Origin: Anaerolineae bacterium
GTDB taxonomy: Bacteria > Chloroflexota > Anaerolineae > JACIWR01
Length of the DNA: 5,518 nt
Assembly: GCA_021162125.1 (NCBI GenBank)
Contig: JAGGZG010000080.1
Location: 1-5,518 of the forward strand
Direction: 5' to 3'
The notes beneath the pieces are model-generated. The model did no database searches. It was not told the DNA's origin and saw only the letters and a list, made by a program, of their open reading frames with translations. Shown one piece after another: positions 1 to 5,399 of the stretch (positions are counted from its first letter, which is position 1; each line of letters starts with the position of its first letter). The position numbers and the translations under genes were made by a program.

Positions 1-5
1 ATCGC

Positions 6-526
6 TCACTCCATCGCCCTCGCGAGCTCAACTCCCCACAGCCGCGCTCGTTCGATCTCGCCGTCGCAAAGAGTTCCGTCAGTGGTGGGTTTGAGGCGAT
101 GACCGCTCACAAAGAAACCGCGCGCCTTCGCAATGGGCTTGTATCCCGCGCGCTTCAATCCTTTGAGGATCTTCGACGCCGCCCCTCGGCCATACCAGGC
201 CTTCACGCGCGTGTCGAACGCGGCTGAGCGACCGTGTCCCTTCGGCAGCTCCTCGAGCCACGTGCGCATCTTCGGGTGCGAGAGATCGGGCGGCGCTCCC
301 CCGGGCCCGAGGTCGCCGGTCCGCGCCCACTCCCGAGTTTGTCGGTGGGGAGGCTCAAGCTGTGGACCGGCGCACCGGCCACGATAAGGTCGGCGTCCGC
401 TATCGCCTCGCTTGTAGCCTCAGCGGTAGAGAGCGCTCGCGCCCCCGGCCCCAGGCCCTCGGCGATGGCACGGGCGATGGCGGCGGTATTCCCCCACAAG
501 GATTCGTATACAACGATAGCTTTCAT
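6..526 (-). pseudogene. Flavodoxin-family protein, interrupted by a -1 frameshift
   Basis: This is a single-domain flavodoxin expected to bind FMN and carry electrons in the cytoplasm. Residues 8-14 (ESLWGNT) form the FMN-phosphate loop after the first beta strand (KAIVVY), and residues 51-63 (GAPVHSLSLPTDK) form the second flavin-contacting loop. The reading frame then breaks. The family-like continuation (APPDLSHPKMRTWLEELPKG, then a C-terminal GEIERARLWGVELA) lies in the next frame. Adding one base near 336-340, where the minus strand reads GACAAACTC, gives a continuous protein of about 173 residues, normal for this family. The exact break could lie anywhere from about 295 to 345; a run of five C at 298-302 is another candidate. 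The start is the second of two adjacent ATGs, with GAGG five bases upstream. A longer in-frame start at 595 would run through the promoter and is rejected. The gene may be a true pseudogene or carry an assembly error. Confidence 0.85.
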
Positions 527-579
527 CATATCCTCATTATTTGTTTGCTGAATGTGTCTCTGCTCGACCTTACGCCCCC

Positions 580-588
580 AGTATACCA
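580..588 (-). promoter_or_regulatory. Extended -10 promoter element for the flavodoxin gene
   Basis: The minus strand reads TGGTATACT, a TATACT -10 box with the TG extension. Transcription would start near position 573, giving a leader of about 45 bases before the flavodoxin ATG. No good -35 hexamer stands at 17 bases; TTGGCC is 24 bases away. The same element, with the same flanks, occurs at 1936-1944, which is the main reason to believe it. Confidence 0.55.
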
Positions 589-630
589 CAAACAATTCTT
601 CGGCGCATCGGCCAACCGGGGAGTTTTGTA

Positions 631-648
631 CCTGGTCAGGTGGCCAGG
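631..648. promoter_or_regulatory. Palindromic operator-like site upstream of the flavodoxin promoter
   Basis: The arms CCTGGTCA and TGGCCAGG around a GG centre match at 7 of 8 pairs. The centre lies 57 bases upstream of the middle of the -10 box. A related site lies at exactly the same distance in the second copy of the block. The symmetry suggests binding of a dimeric regulator, at a distance more typical of an activator than a simple repressor. The regulator is not in the window. The site overlaps the stop codon of the hydrolase remnant. Confidence 0.45.
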
Positions 649-732
649 CGTAGAAACTCGCTCACAGTCTCATTGAACTCTGCGGGTCTTTCTAGGTTCG
701 CAAAGTGACCGCCAAGTCTCCATCAACAAGGC
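636..732 (-). pseudogene. C-terminal remnant of an alpha/beta hydrolase
   Basis: Reading the minus strand from 713 down to a TGA at 636-638 gives GGHFANLERPAEFNETVSEF followed by LRLAT. This is the usual C-terminus of alpha/beta-hydrolase-fold proteins, where the His of GHFANLERP is the catalytic histidine and the last helix follows. Just upstream the frame is broken. The expected preceding strand (ALLMET) is in another frame and rejoins if the single base at 714 is removed. No more of the gene is visible before the HemG-like stop codon at 740, so only about 30 codons of an original gene of some 260-300 remain. This is a decayed relic, not an active gene. Confidence 0.7.
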
Positions 733-739
733 ACTTCAT

Positions 740-1243
740 CTATGCTTTCAGCAAGGCTGGGCGCAGGTCAGCCGCCCATGTTCGGATAGCCTCCCAATCA
801 CGAAAGTCGCCTTGCGGCGACTTCATCGCCTTCATCATCAGCCGCAGGATGAAGGGCAGATTGCTGTAGTCCATCACTCCCGCGAAGAGGCCCATCTCCA
901 CCGGCTGCACCACCTCGCGCACCGGGTCCAGGTAGGCCGCCACCGTGCGCCGGTTCTCCTCCGTGTCGTCCTTCAGCGTCAGGCAGACGGTGAAGAGAGC
1001 CACCGGAATCTGGCTGAGCGCATCCCGGTGCTTCTCCACGAACTTCGTCGCCTCAGGCAACCACTTTCCGGCGCGGATGGCGCTGCCGATGACCACGGCG
1101 TCGTATCCGTCCACTCCGTTTAGCTTGCCCACGGGGCGCACATCCACCTGGCAGCCGCCCTTGCTCTCGATTACTCGACCGATCTCGGCCGCTACCTCGG
1201 CTGTCGAGCCGGCTTTTGTCGCATACGCTACGAGAATCTTCAC
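740..1243 (-). CDS. HemG-like flavodoxin-domain protein
   Basis: The product is a flavodoxin-fold protein of 167 residues, expected to bind FMN. Residues 1-9 form the first beta strand, and residues 9-14 (TKAGST) form the FMN-phosphate loop. GSAIRAGKW (53-61) matches the second flavin loop of the HemG/flavodoxin_5 group. The 82-90 strand (ALFTVCLTL), VGLFAG-like segment (117-122), LMMKAMKSPQGDF (135-147) and DW (149-150) are also typical of that group. HemG is a quinone-dependent protoporphyrinogen oxidase in Enterobacteria, but many bacterial relatives have no proven substrate and no haem genes are nearby, so I do not assign hemG. The GTG start is chosen because AAAGGAGG precedes it by seven bases and it overlaps the upstream stop as GTGA. 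A longer ATG frame starting at 1420 would overlap the membrane-protein gene and lacks flavodoxin similarity. Translation is probably coupled to the upstream gene. Confidence 0.88.
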   Translation of the reverse strand: MKILVAYATKAGSTAEVAAEIGRVIESKGGCQVDVRPVGKLNGVDGYDAVVIGSAIRAGKWLPEATKFVEKHRDALSQIPVALFTVCLTLKDDTEENRRTVAAYLDPVREVVQPVEMGLFAGVMDYSNLPFILRLMMKAMKSPQGDFRDWEAIRTWAADLRPALLKA

Positions 1244-1608
1244 TTTACTGCCTCCTTTTGCTTGTGCGTCACAATCAGATAGACCAACCCCATCTCCAGG
1301 AGAATCTGCGCCGCCTTGGTGGCCAGCCCGGGCAGGCTGAAGAGCACAGCCGGTCTGGCCGCGTAGGCGGCGATGAACATCACGATCACCAGGGCATTGA
1401 TGACCGCGCCGATCACCCACAGCCAGCGCTTTCTGGCCAGGATCAGAAGACCGCCGACGACGTAGCAGACGCCCGCAAAGTAGGCGATGCCTGCGGGAGC
1501 CTCATCGGCCTGCAGATCCCCGGCTTGAAGCACGCCCGCTCCCATGAGGAAGTAAACCAGCGCGGCCAGCAGAGCCAACGTTAGTAGACCTAGTAAAGTC
1601 GCTTTCAT
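1240..1608 (-). CDS. Small four-helix membrane protein of unknown function
   Basis: The protein has 122 residues and I recognise no named family. Hydrophobic segments lie at about 4-24, 39-58, 62-84 and 95-114, with short polar links. A pair of basic residues (RKRW, 59-62) precedes the third helix, and the tail is basic (THKQKEAVK). The first segment could instead be a signal-like anchor. The stop codon overlaps the GTG start of the HemG-like flavodoxin (GTGA), so the two are co-translated. That suggests an electron-transfer or membrane-docking partnership, which is inference. The ATG has only a weak ribosome binding site (GGAA about eight bases upstream), unlike the strong sites elsewhere in the window. 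Its leader from the likely promoter at 1936-1944 is about 320 bases long and filled with palindromes. Confidence 0.75.
   Translation of the reverse strand: MKATLLGLLTLALLAALVYFLMGAGVLQAGDLQADEAPAGIAYFAGVCYVVGGLLILARKRWLWVIGAVINALVIVMFIAAYAARPAVLFSLPGLATKAAQILLEMGLVYLIVTHKQKEAVK
1251..1258 (-). promoter_or_regulatory. Ribosome binding site fixing the GTG start of the HemG-like gene
   Basis: The minus strand reads AAAGGAGG seven bases before GTG. The site lies inside the last codons of the upstream membrane-protein gene and decides the start in favour of GTG at 1243 over the ATG at 1420. Confidence 0.8.
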
Positions 1609-1652
1609 TGTTTTTCCGGTTCTTCGCGGATTCGCGGGGCTATCGCCGGAAG

Positions 1653-1674
1653 GCCTGGACGTAAACGTCCAGGC
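1653..1674. repeat. Perfect palindrome, 10+2+10
   Basis: The arms GCCTGGACGT and ACGTCCAGGC are exact around AA. No T-run follows on either strand, so it is a poor terminator. It lies in the leader of the membrane-protein gene, 45 bases before its ATG. It resembles the extragenic palindromes (REP type) scattered in many genomes; whether it recurs here cannot be seen from one window. Confidence 0.75.
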
Positions 1675-1685
1675 TAAGAGAACGA

Positions 1686-1796
1686 AGGGCGCTAAAGAGT
1701 GTGTCGAAGAATTGCGATTATGGTCAACTTTTACCTATGTATGCACAGGAGGGTTGTGACATAACGCGAGTTTTCCGACTCACTCTAAAGCGCCCT
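1686..1796. repeat. 111-bp imperfect inverted repeat, MITE-like or long RNA hairpin
   Basis: The outer arms 1686-1726 and 1757-1796 pair over 33 of 42 aligned positions, with six mismatches and three one-base gaps. The outermost eight bases, AGGGCGCT, are perfect. The arms enclose about 30 bases. Pairing stops sharply at both outer ends, as in a transposable element with terminal inverted repeats. No coding sequence lies inside. Flanking target duplications are not convincing (only GA on each side). It could be a non-autonomous element, or a large hairpin in the leader transcribed from the 1936-1944 promoter. Confidence 0.6.
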
Positions 1797-1797
1797 G

Positions 1798-1815
1798 AGC
1801 CCGCTTCAGCGGGCT
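1798..1815. repeat. Perfect palindrome, 8+2+8
   Basis: The arms AGCCCGCT and AGCGGGCT are exact around TC. It begins one base after the end of the 111-bp inverted repeat. On the plus strand it is followed by TTGTCCTTT, a poor U-tract, and no plus-strand gene needs a terminator. It is most likely an extragenic palindromic repeat. Confidence 0.65.
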
Positions 1816-1827
1816 TTGTCCTTTCAG

Positions 1828-1847
1828 CCCGATGCTTGAGCATCGGG
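1828..1847. repeat. Perfect palindrome, 9+2+9
   Basis: The arms CCCGATGCT and AGCATCGGG are exact around TG. It sits 12 bases from the preceding palindrome and has the same design of a two-base centre but an unrelated sequence. There is no T-run, so it is not a clear terminator. Confidence 0.7.
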
Positions 1848-1935
1848 ACACCAACGCGAACCCCACTATTCCACGTAGAACCGTTTTTTCCCTCCTTCGG
1901 GCTGTCGAAAGTCTTCTGCCCGGTCTTGTGCTCCA

Positions 1936-1944
1936 AGTATACCA
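1936..1944 (-). promoter_or_regulatory. Extended -10 promoter element for the membrane protein/HemG-like operon
   Basis: The minus strand reads TGGTATACT, as at 580-588. The start site would be near 1929. No clear -35 is present, but GTTGGCCGATGCGCCG further upstream is conserved between the two copies except for the final base context, and may bind a factor. The first gene downstream begins about 320 bases away. Confidence 0.5.
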
Positions 1945-1987
1945 CAAATAACTCCCCGGCGCATCGGCCAACTGGATAGTCTTGGGA

Positions 1988-2027
1988 CTGGTCAGGTGGG
2001 GAGTCTTTTCCCTGGTCAGGTGACCAG
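1988..2027. promoter_or_regulatory. Two operator-like sites in tandem
   Basis: The distal site 2012-2027 is a perfect palindrome, CTGGTCA-GG-TGACCAG. The proximal site, centred at 1995.5, keeps CTGGTCAGG but its other half is degraded. The centres are 24 bases apart, just over two helical turns, so both could face the same side of DNA. The proximal centre is 57 bases from the middle of the -10 box, as in copy A. In addition, GGACTGGTC at 1985-1993 and GACCAGTCC at 2022-2030 form an exact inverted pair that could fold as a hairpin after the ABC operon. Confidence 0.45.
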
Positions 2028-2032
2028 TCCTT

Positions 2033-3262
2033 TCAGCCCCTCAGCGCCGACCACACCCGATGGACGGAGGGCGATTCGCCGCTCAGCAGAGTTTGCACGC
2101 GGAAGAGGCGGGCCATCAGCCAGGTCATCCCGATCCCTGTGATCAGCAGGAGAGCCAGGCTTGCTCCGATCTGCCAGAGCGGCACGACCGTGCTCGTCAT
2201 ACGCATCAGCATCGCCACCGGCGCGGAGAAGGGGATCAGGCTGAGGGCCGCCGCCAGCGGCCCGTTGGGTGAGGTAACAATGGCCTGCCACAGATAAATG
2301 GGGACCATCATCGGCAGGCTGACGACGAACACCCAGGTGCGGCTGCTCTCTATGTCAGGAGACAATGCGCCGATACCGGCCATGATGCCCGCGTACAGCG
2401 TAAAGCCTCCCAGGGCATAAGGCAGCACCAACAACAGCTCGTTGGCCGACAGGCTGATCCCGGACAGAAGCTGGGATGCATCGCGGCCGGTGACGACCAG
2501 TGCCAGCAGGCCGATGGCTGCCCAGATCACGTACTGAACCAGCGTCAGCGCGCCCAGACCCAGGAGCTTGCCGCTGAGCAACTGGCGCGGCCGCAGTGAG
2601 ACCAGCAGAATCTCCATCACCCGGCTGCTTTTCTCCTGCGTCAGGCTTTGAAGCAGGAAGCTGCCACTGGTGAACAGCGGAATCATCACGGCTATGGTGA
2701 CCAGGAAGGGCAGCATCGGGTTGCCCTCGGCGCCGGCCTCGCCTTTGGGACTCAAGTTCACGAATTCCAGGCCGGACGAATTGAAGGGCCAGCGCAGCCG
2801 GGCGATTTGCTCTGGGCTGGCGTCAGGGAAAAGGTTGGCGATCAACATCCAGTTGAACCACTGGGTGTCGGGGGGCGACGTGGGCAGTTGCGGACTGATC
2901 CGCTGCACGCTGCCCGTCTGCCGATAGTCGGACGGGATCACGTAGTATGCGCCGATGTCGCCGCCCTCCAGCGCCGCCTCGGCCGCTTCGATGTCCGGGA
3001 AAGCCCGGAACAGGTCAGCCGGGACGGGATCGGGAATCGTCCGAATCAGGCCGGCCTGGTCAACGTAACCGATCACGCTATCCGGCCGATTAGCCTGCGC
3101 CAGTTCTGCCAGCGGTGGTTGCCCCGGCGAACTGTCAACAACGCCGGTGAATGCCCAGAACAGGATCAATAGCAGCGGTGTGCCGATGGACGTCAGCAGG
3201 AAGCCGCGCTTCCGCACCCGCTGGCGAAACTCGCGTAGACCGATAAGTAACGTTTTGTGCAT
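2033..3262 (-). CDS. ABC-2 type exporter permease, second subunit
   Basis: This 409-residue membrane subunit is of the NatB/YhaP type (ABC2_membrane_3). A basic N-terminus (REFRQRVRKRG) leads into helix 1 at about 21-42. A large outer domain follows (43-182), then helices at about 183-205, 236-257, 276-300, 309-330, 336-353 and 362-386. The cytoplasmic segment QEKSSRVMEILLVSLRPRQL (209-228) is the family hallmark between helices 2 and 3 and likely contacts the ATPase. The start is supported by GGAGG six bases upstream, directly after the TAA of the preceding permease gene. It resembles that permease throughout (GYVDQ; PDIEAAEAALEGGDIGAYYVIP; SPNGPLAAALSLIPFSAPVA), so the pair probably arose by duplication and acts as a heterodimer. 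The substrate is unknown; sodium export by NatAB is only the best-known example. Confidence 0.9.
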   Translation of the reverse strand: MHKTLLIGLREFRQRVRKRGFLLTSIGTPLLLILFWAFTGVVDSSPGQPPLAELAQANRPDSVIGYVDQAGLIRTIPDPVPADLFRAFPDIEAAEAALEGGDIGAYYVIPSDYRQTGSVQRISPQLPTSPPDTQWFNWMLIANLFPDASPEQIARLRWPFNSSGLEFVNLSPKGEAGAEGNPMLPFLVTIAVMIPLFTSGSFLLQSLTQEKSSRVMEILLVSLRPRQLLSGKLLGLGALTLVQYVIWAAIGLLALVVTGRDASQLLSGISLSANELLLVLPYALGGFTLYAGIMAGIGALSPDIESSRTWVFVVSLPMMVPIYLWQAIVTSPNGPLAAALSLIPFSAPVAMLMRMTSTVVPLWQIGASLALLLITGIGMTWLMARLFRVQTLLSGESPSVHRVWSALRG

Positions 3263-3273
3263 AATGAGCCTCC

Positions 3274-4473
3274 TTACACTTCACGCAATGCTTGTAAGAG
3301 CTGTCGCGGCCGCAAAGCCTGTCCATACATCAGCATCGCCGCCCGGAAGATGTGCGCCACCAGCCAGATACTGCCGACCAGGCTGGCCGTGAGTATGGCC
3401 AAGCTGGCTATCAGTTGCCAGGTTGGCACCTCGACCAGCGCCATGCGGAAAAGTCCGATCATCGGGGCGGTGAGGGGGAACATGGTCAAGCCCACAGCCA
3501 GCGGGCCGTCGGGGGCGTTGATCAGCAGGCCCATCAGGTACAGTGGGGCCATACCCAGCATGCCCAATACGCCGGCCAACTGCTGCGCCTGCTGGCTATC
3601 GCCGGCCATAACACCCAGCCCTGAGGCCAGCACCGCGTACAGGAAGTAACCCGGCATGCCCAGCAGCAAGCCCCACGTAAGGGCTTCCCACGGGATACTG
3701 AGGGTCTGGACATCTACCACGCTGGAAAAGGCCAGGACGAAAGCGATGCCGCCGCCAATGGCCCAGACGCCAACCTGGGTCAGACTCAACAGGGTCATGC
3801 CCAGGACTTTGCCGGCCACCAGTTCCCGTGGTGCCAGCGAGGTGATGATCATCTCCATCGAGCGTTGCTCCTTTTCGCGCACCATGGCCGATCCCATCTG
3901 GCCCGCGCCGGTGAATACCGCTATAGCGAACACCAGCGCCAGGACGGCCGGCACGGCAAATCGCACGGCCACGGCTGGCCCTGCGGTTATTTCCTCTCCA
4001 CTGTCCCGGGCTACGTAAGTCAGATTGGACGGACCTGCCAGGCGGTCTAAAATCCAGGCGGGTTCGTCGGGCAGCATGGCCCGGCGCATGAAAGCGATCA
4101 GAGCCACTTGCAGTTTCCCGCCCGGTTCCTCTTCAGCGTAGAAGGCGGCGGGTTGTCCCTGGAAGTAGCCGTCTGGAATGACCAGATAGCCGGCGATCTC
4201 ACCTTGCTGAAACGCGGTCTGCGCTGCGCCGATGTCGGGGTAAGCCGTGAGAGTCAATGTGGCATCCTCGACGGGCACTTGCGTAACGGTCGCCAGCCGG
4301 CCGGTCTGATCCACGTATCCGACGGCGGGGAGATCGCTGCCCCGTGCGCGAATGAACGGGACGGCGCCAGCGATGACCATGAGCACCGGCAGGCCGAAGG
4401 TCAGGAACAGGAACATGCCCGAACGGATCCGCCGCCGATAAGTCGTCGTAGCGATCAGCCAGATCTTTCTCAT
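3274..4473 (-). CDS. ABC-2 type exporter permease, first subunit
   Basis: This 399-residue membrane subunit is homologous to the next gene. Helix 1 is at about 20-40, and an outer domain spans about 41-170. Five or six further helices follow: about 172-192, 223-248, 266-290, 300-318, 325-343 and 352-376. The coupling segment REKEQRSMEMIITSLAPREL (199-218) and the outer motifs GYVDQ (52-56) and YPDIGAAQTAFQQGEIAGYLVIP (78-100) correspond to those in its partner. The outer domain is shorter than that of the partner and lacks its tryptophan-rich part. The start codon overlaps the stop codon of the ATPase gene (ATGA), implying coupled translation and matched amounts of the subunits. The C-terminus ends in a short basic tail (LRPRQLLQALREV). 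Confidence 0.9.
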   Translation of the reverse strand: MRKIWLIATTTYRRRIRSGMFLFLTFGLPVLMVIAGAVPFIRARGSDLPAVGYVDQTGRLATVTQVPVEDATLTLTAYPDIGAAQTAFQQGEIAGYLVIPDGYFQGQPAAFYAEEEPGGKLQVALIAFMRRAMLPDEPAWILDRLAGPSNLTYVARDSGEEITAGPAVAVRFAVPAVLALVFAIAVFTGAGQMGSAMVREKEQRSMEMIITSLAPRELVAGKVLGMTLLSLTQVGVWAIGGGIAFVLAFSSVVDVQTLSIPWEALTWGLLLGMPGYFLYAVLASGLGVMAGDSQQAQQLAGVLGMLGMAPLYLMGLLINAPDGPLAVGLTMFPLTAPMIGLFRMALVEVPTWQLIASLAILTASLVGSIWLVAHIFRAAMLMYGQALRPRQLLQALREV

Positions 4474-5399
4474 GCTGTTCCCTCCTCGTTGGCAACTTTA
4501 CGCCCCACGACGCGCACAAATATCTCGTCCAGCGACGTCTCGACGCGCTCGAAGCGCTCCACGGTGATCTCTGGCATGTTCACCAGGGTCCTCAGCAGTT
4601 GCTCCGGCTGGACGCCGTCTTGCAGCAGCAGGCGATAGCCGCCGTTGCGGGACACCAGGCGCTCCACGCCGGGGACATGGCCCAGTTTGCCTCGCAGATC
4701 AACCTCGACGGCGTTGCTGGCGAACTGGCGGCGGATCTCGTCCAACGGGCCGTAGAGCACCCGGCTCCCGTGATCAATCAGCAGAATGCGCTGGCACATC
4801 TCCTCGACCTGGTGCATCTGGTGCGTACTCATCATGATCGCCGCGCCACGGTCGCGCATGCGGTACAGAAGATTTTTGATGATGCGGGCGTTCACCGGGT
4901 CGAGGCCGCTGAACGGCTCGTCAACGATGATCAGATCGGGTTCGTGCATGGTGGCGGCCACGAACTGGGCTTTCTGGTTCATGCCACGGCTCAGGGCCTC
5001 GATCTTGAGGTCACGGGCATCCCACAGCTCCAACTCGCGCAGGTATGCTTCGGCCCGCGCACGGGCCGTCTGGCGGGTGAGGTCCTTGAGCTGGCCCAGA
5101 AAGAGCAGCGTACCCAGCAGCGTCATGTCCTCGTACAGGCCCCGCTCCTCAGGCAGGTAGCCGATGCGCGATTTGGTCGCTTCGGTCATCGGTCCCCCCA
5201 GCACGCTGATCTGGCCGGCGTCGGGTTTGATGATGTCGAGGATCATGCGAATGCTGGTCGTCTTGCCAGCGCCGTTGGGCCCCAGCAGGCCGAATATCTC
5301 CCCTTTGTGCACCTCGAAGGATAGGTTGTCCACCGCTCGTACCGTGGCGTACGTTTTGGAAATGTCGTGAACCTCCAGGGCGTATGTTGATTGGGTCAT
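4470..5399 (-). CDS. ABC transporter ATPase, NatA-like with DUF4162-type C-terminus
   Basis: This 309-residue protein supplies ATP hydrolysis for the permease pair encoded next to it. Walker A is GPNGAGKT (40-47), the Walker B region is LIIVDEP (156-162) with the D-loop SGLD (164-167), and the switch histidine is H193 in STHQ. The signature is LSRGM (136-140) instead of LSGGQ. The Q-loop region reads YLPEERGLY (81-89), with Glu where Gln is usual. Both variants are characteristic of the NatA/YhaQ branch, so they are not signs of decay. Residues from about 220 to 300 form the C-terminal domain, ending in the family-typical ETSLDEIFVRVV. The ATG has AAGGAGG nine bases upstream and overlaps the stop of the small upstream gene as ATGA. 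The two asymmetric permeases and one ATPase suggest an ATPase homodimer serving a permease heterodimer. Confidence 0.93.
   Translation of the reverse strand: MTQSTYALEVHDISKTYATVRAVDNLSFEVHKGEIFGLLGPNGAGKTTSIRMILDIIKPDAGQISVLGGPMTEATKSRIGYLPEERGLYEDMTLLGTLLFLGQLKDLTRQTARARAEAYLRELELWDARDLKIEALSRGMNQKAQFVAATMHEPDLIIVDEPFSGLDPVNARIIKNLLYRMRDRGAAIMMSTHQMHQVEEMCQRILLIDHGSRVLYGPLDEIRRQFASNAVEVDLRGKLGHVPGVERLVSRNGGYRLLLQDGVQPEQLLRTLVNMPEITVERFERVETSLDEIFVRVVGRKVANEEGTA

Larger units (their letters stand above)
559..648. repeat. Duplicated promoter/operator block, copy A
   Basis: This block matches 1915-2030. The core 581-619 aligns with 1937-1975 without gaps, with 34 of 39 bases identical, and all five differences are transitions. 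The next 24-base unit (618-641) matches 1998-2021 at 21 of 24 positions. Weaker similarity continues about 21 bases downstream of the -10 box. Copy A has one 24-base unit where copy B has two. The block spans the presumed promoter of the flavodoxin gene, so it is best read as a duplicated regulatory region. Confidence 0.8.
1915..2030. repeat. Duplicated promoter/operator block, copy B
   Basis: This block is homologous to 559-648. It differs by carrying two tandem 24-base units, 1974-1997 and 1998-2021, which are identical at 18 of 24 positions and both end in CTGGTCAGGT. The second unit is closer to the single unit of copy A. The block starts immediately after the stop codon of the last ABC permease and faces the membrane-protein/HemG-like operon. 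Confidence 0.8.
1609..2032. other. Intergenic region of 424 bases between the ABC operon and the flavodoxin operon
   Basis: No gene is supported here. The part from 1915 to 2030 is promoter/operator block B. From 1653 to 1847 nearly every base belongs to a palindrome. The stretch 1848-1914 shows nothing recognisable. The stretch 1609-1652 holds the weak ribosome binding site and a short tandem TTCGCGGA/TTCGCGGG (1624-1639). Open frames crossing the region are built from palindrome sequence and have no ribosome binding site. Confidence 0.7.

Noticed and set aside
1244..1420. N-terminal extension of the HemG-like protein to an ATG at 1420
   Set aside because: These 59 residues are an out-of-frame reading of the membrane-protein gene; the GTG with AAAGGAGG begins exactly at the flavodoxin fold.
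1798..1820. Possible plus-strand rho-independent terminator
   Set aside because: The stem is good but the following TTGTCCTTT is a weak U-tract, and no plus-strand gene ends here.
1724..1945. Minus-strand open frame of 73 codons
   Set aside because: Its ATG lies only just downstream of nothing resembling a ribosome binding site and overlaps the -10 box; the protein is translated repeat sequence.
1701..1979. Plus-strand open frame of 92 codons across the intergenic region
   Set aside because: It runs through the palindromes and the duplicated promoter block, lacks a ribosome binding site and shows no protein family features.
2648..3172. Plus-strand open frame of 174 codons opposite the permease
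   Set aside because: It is antisense to a clear ABC-2 permease and shows no domain or ribosome binding site.
4599..5324. Plus-strand open frame of 241 codons opposite the ATPase gene
   Set aside because: It is the antisense shadow of a gene with all ABC ATPase motifs; its composition is rich in His, Gln and Leu as expected of a reverse reading.
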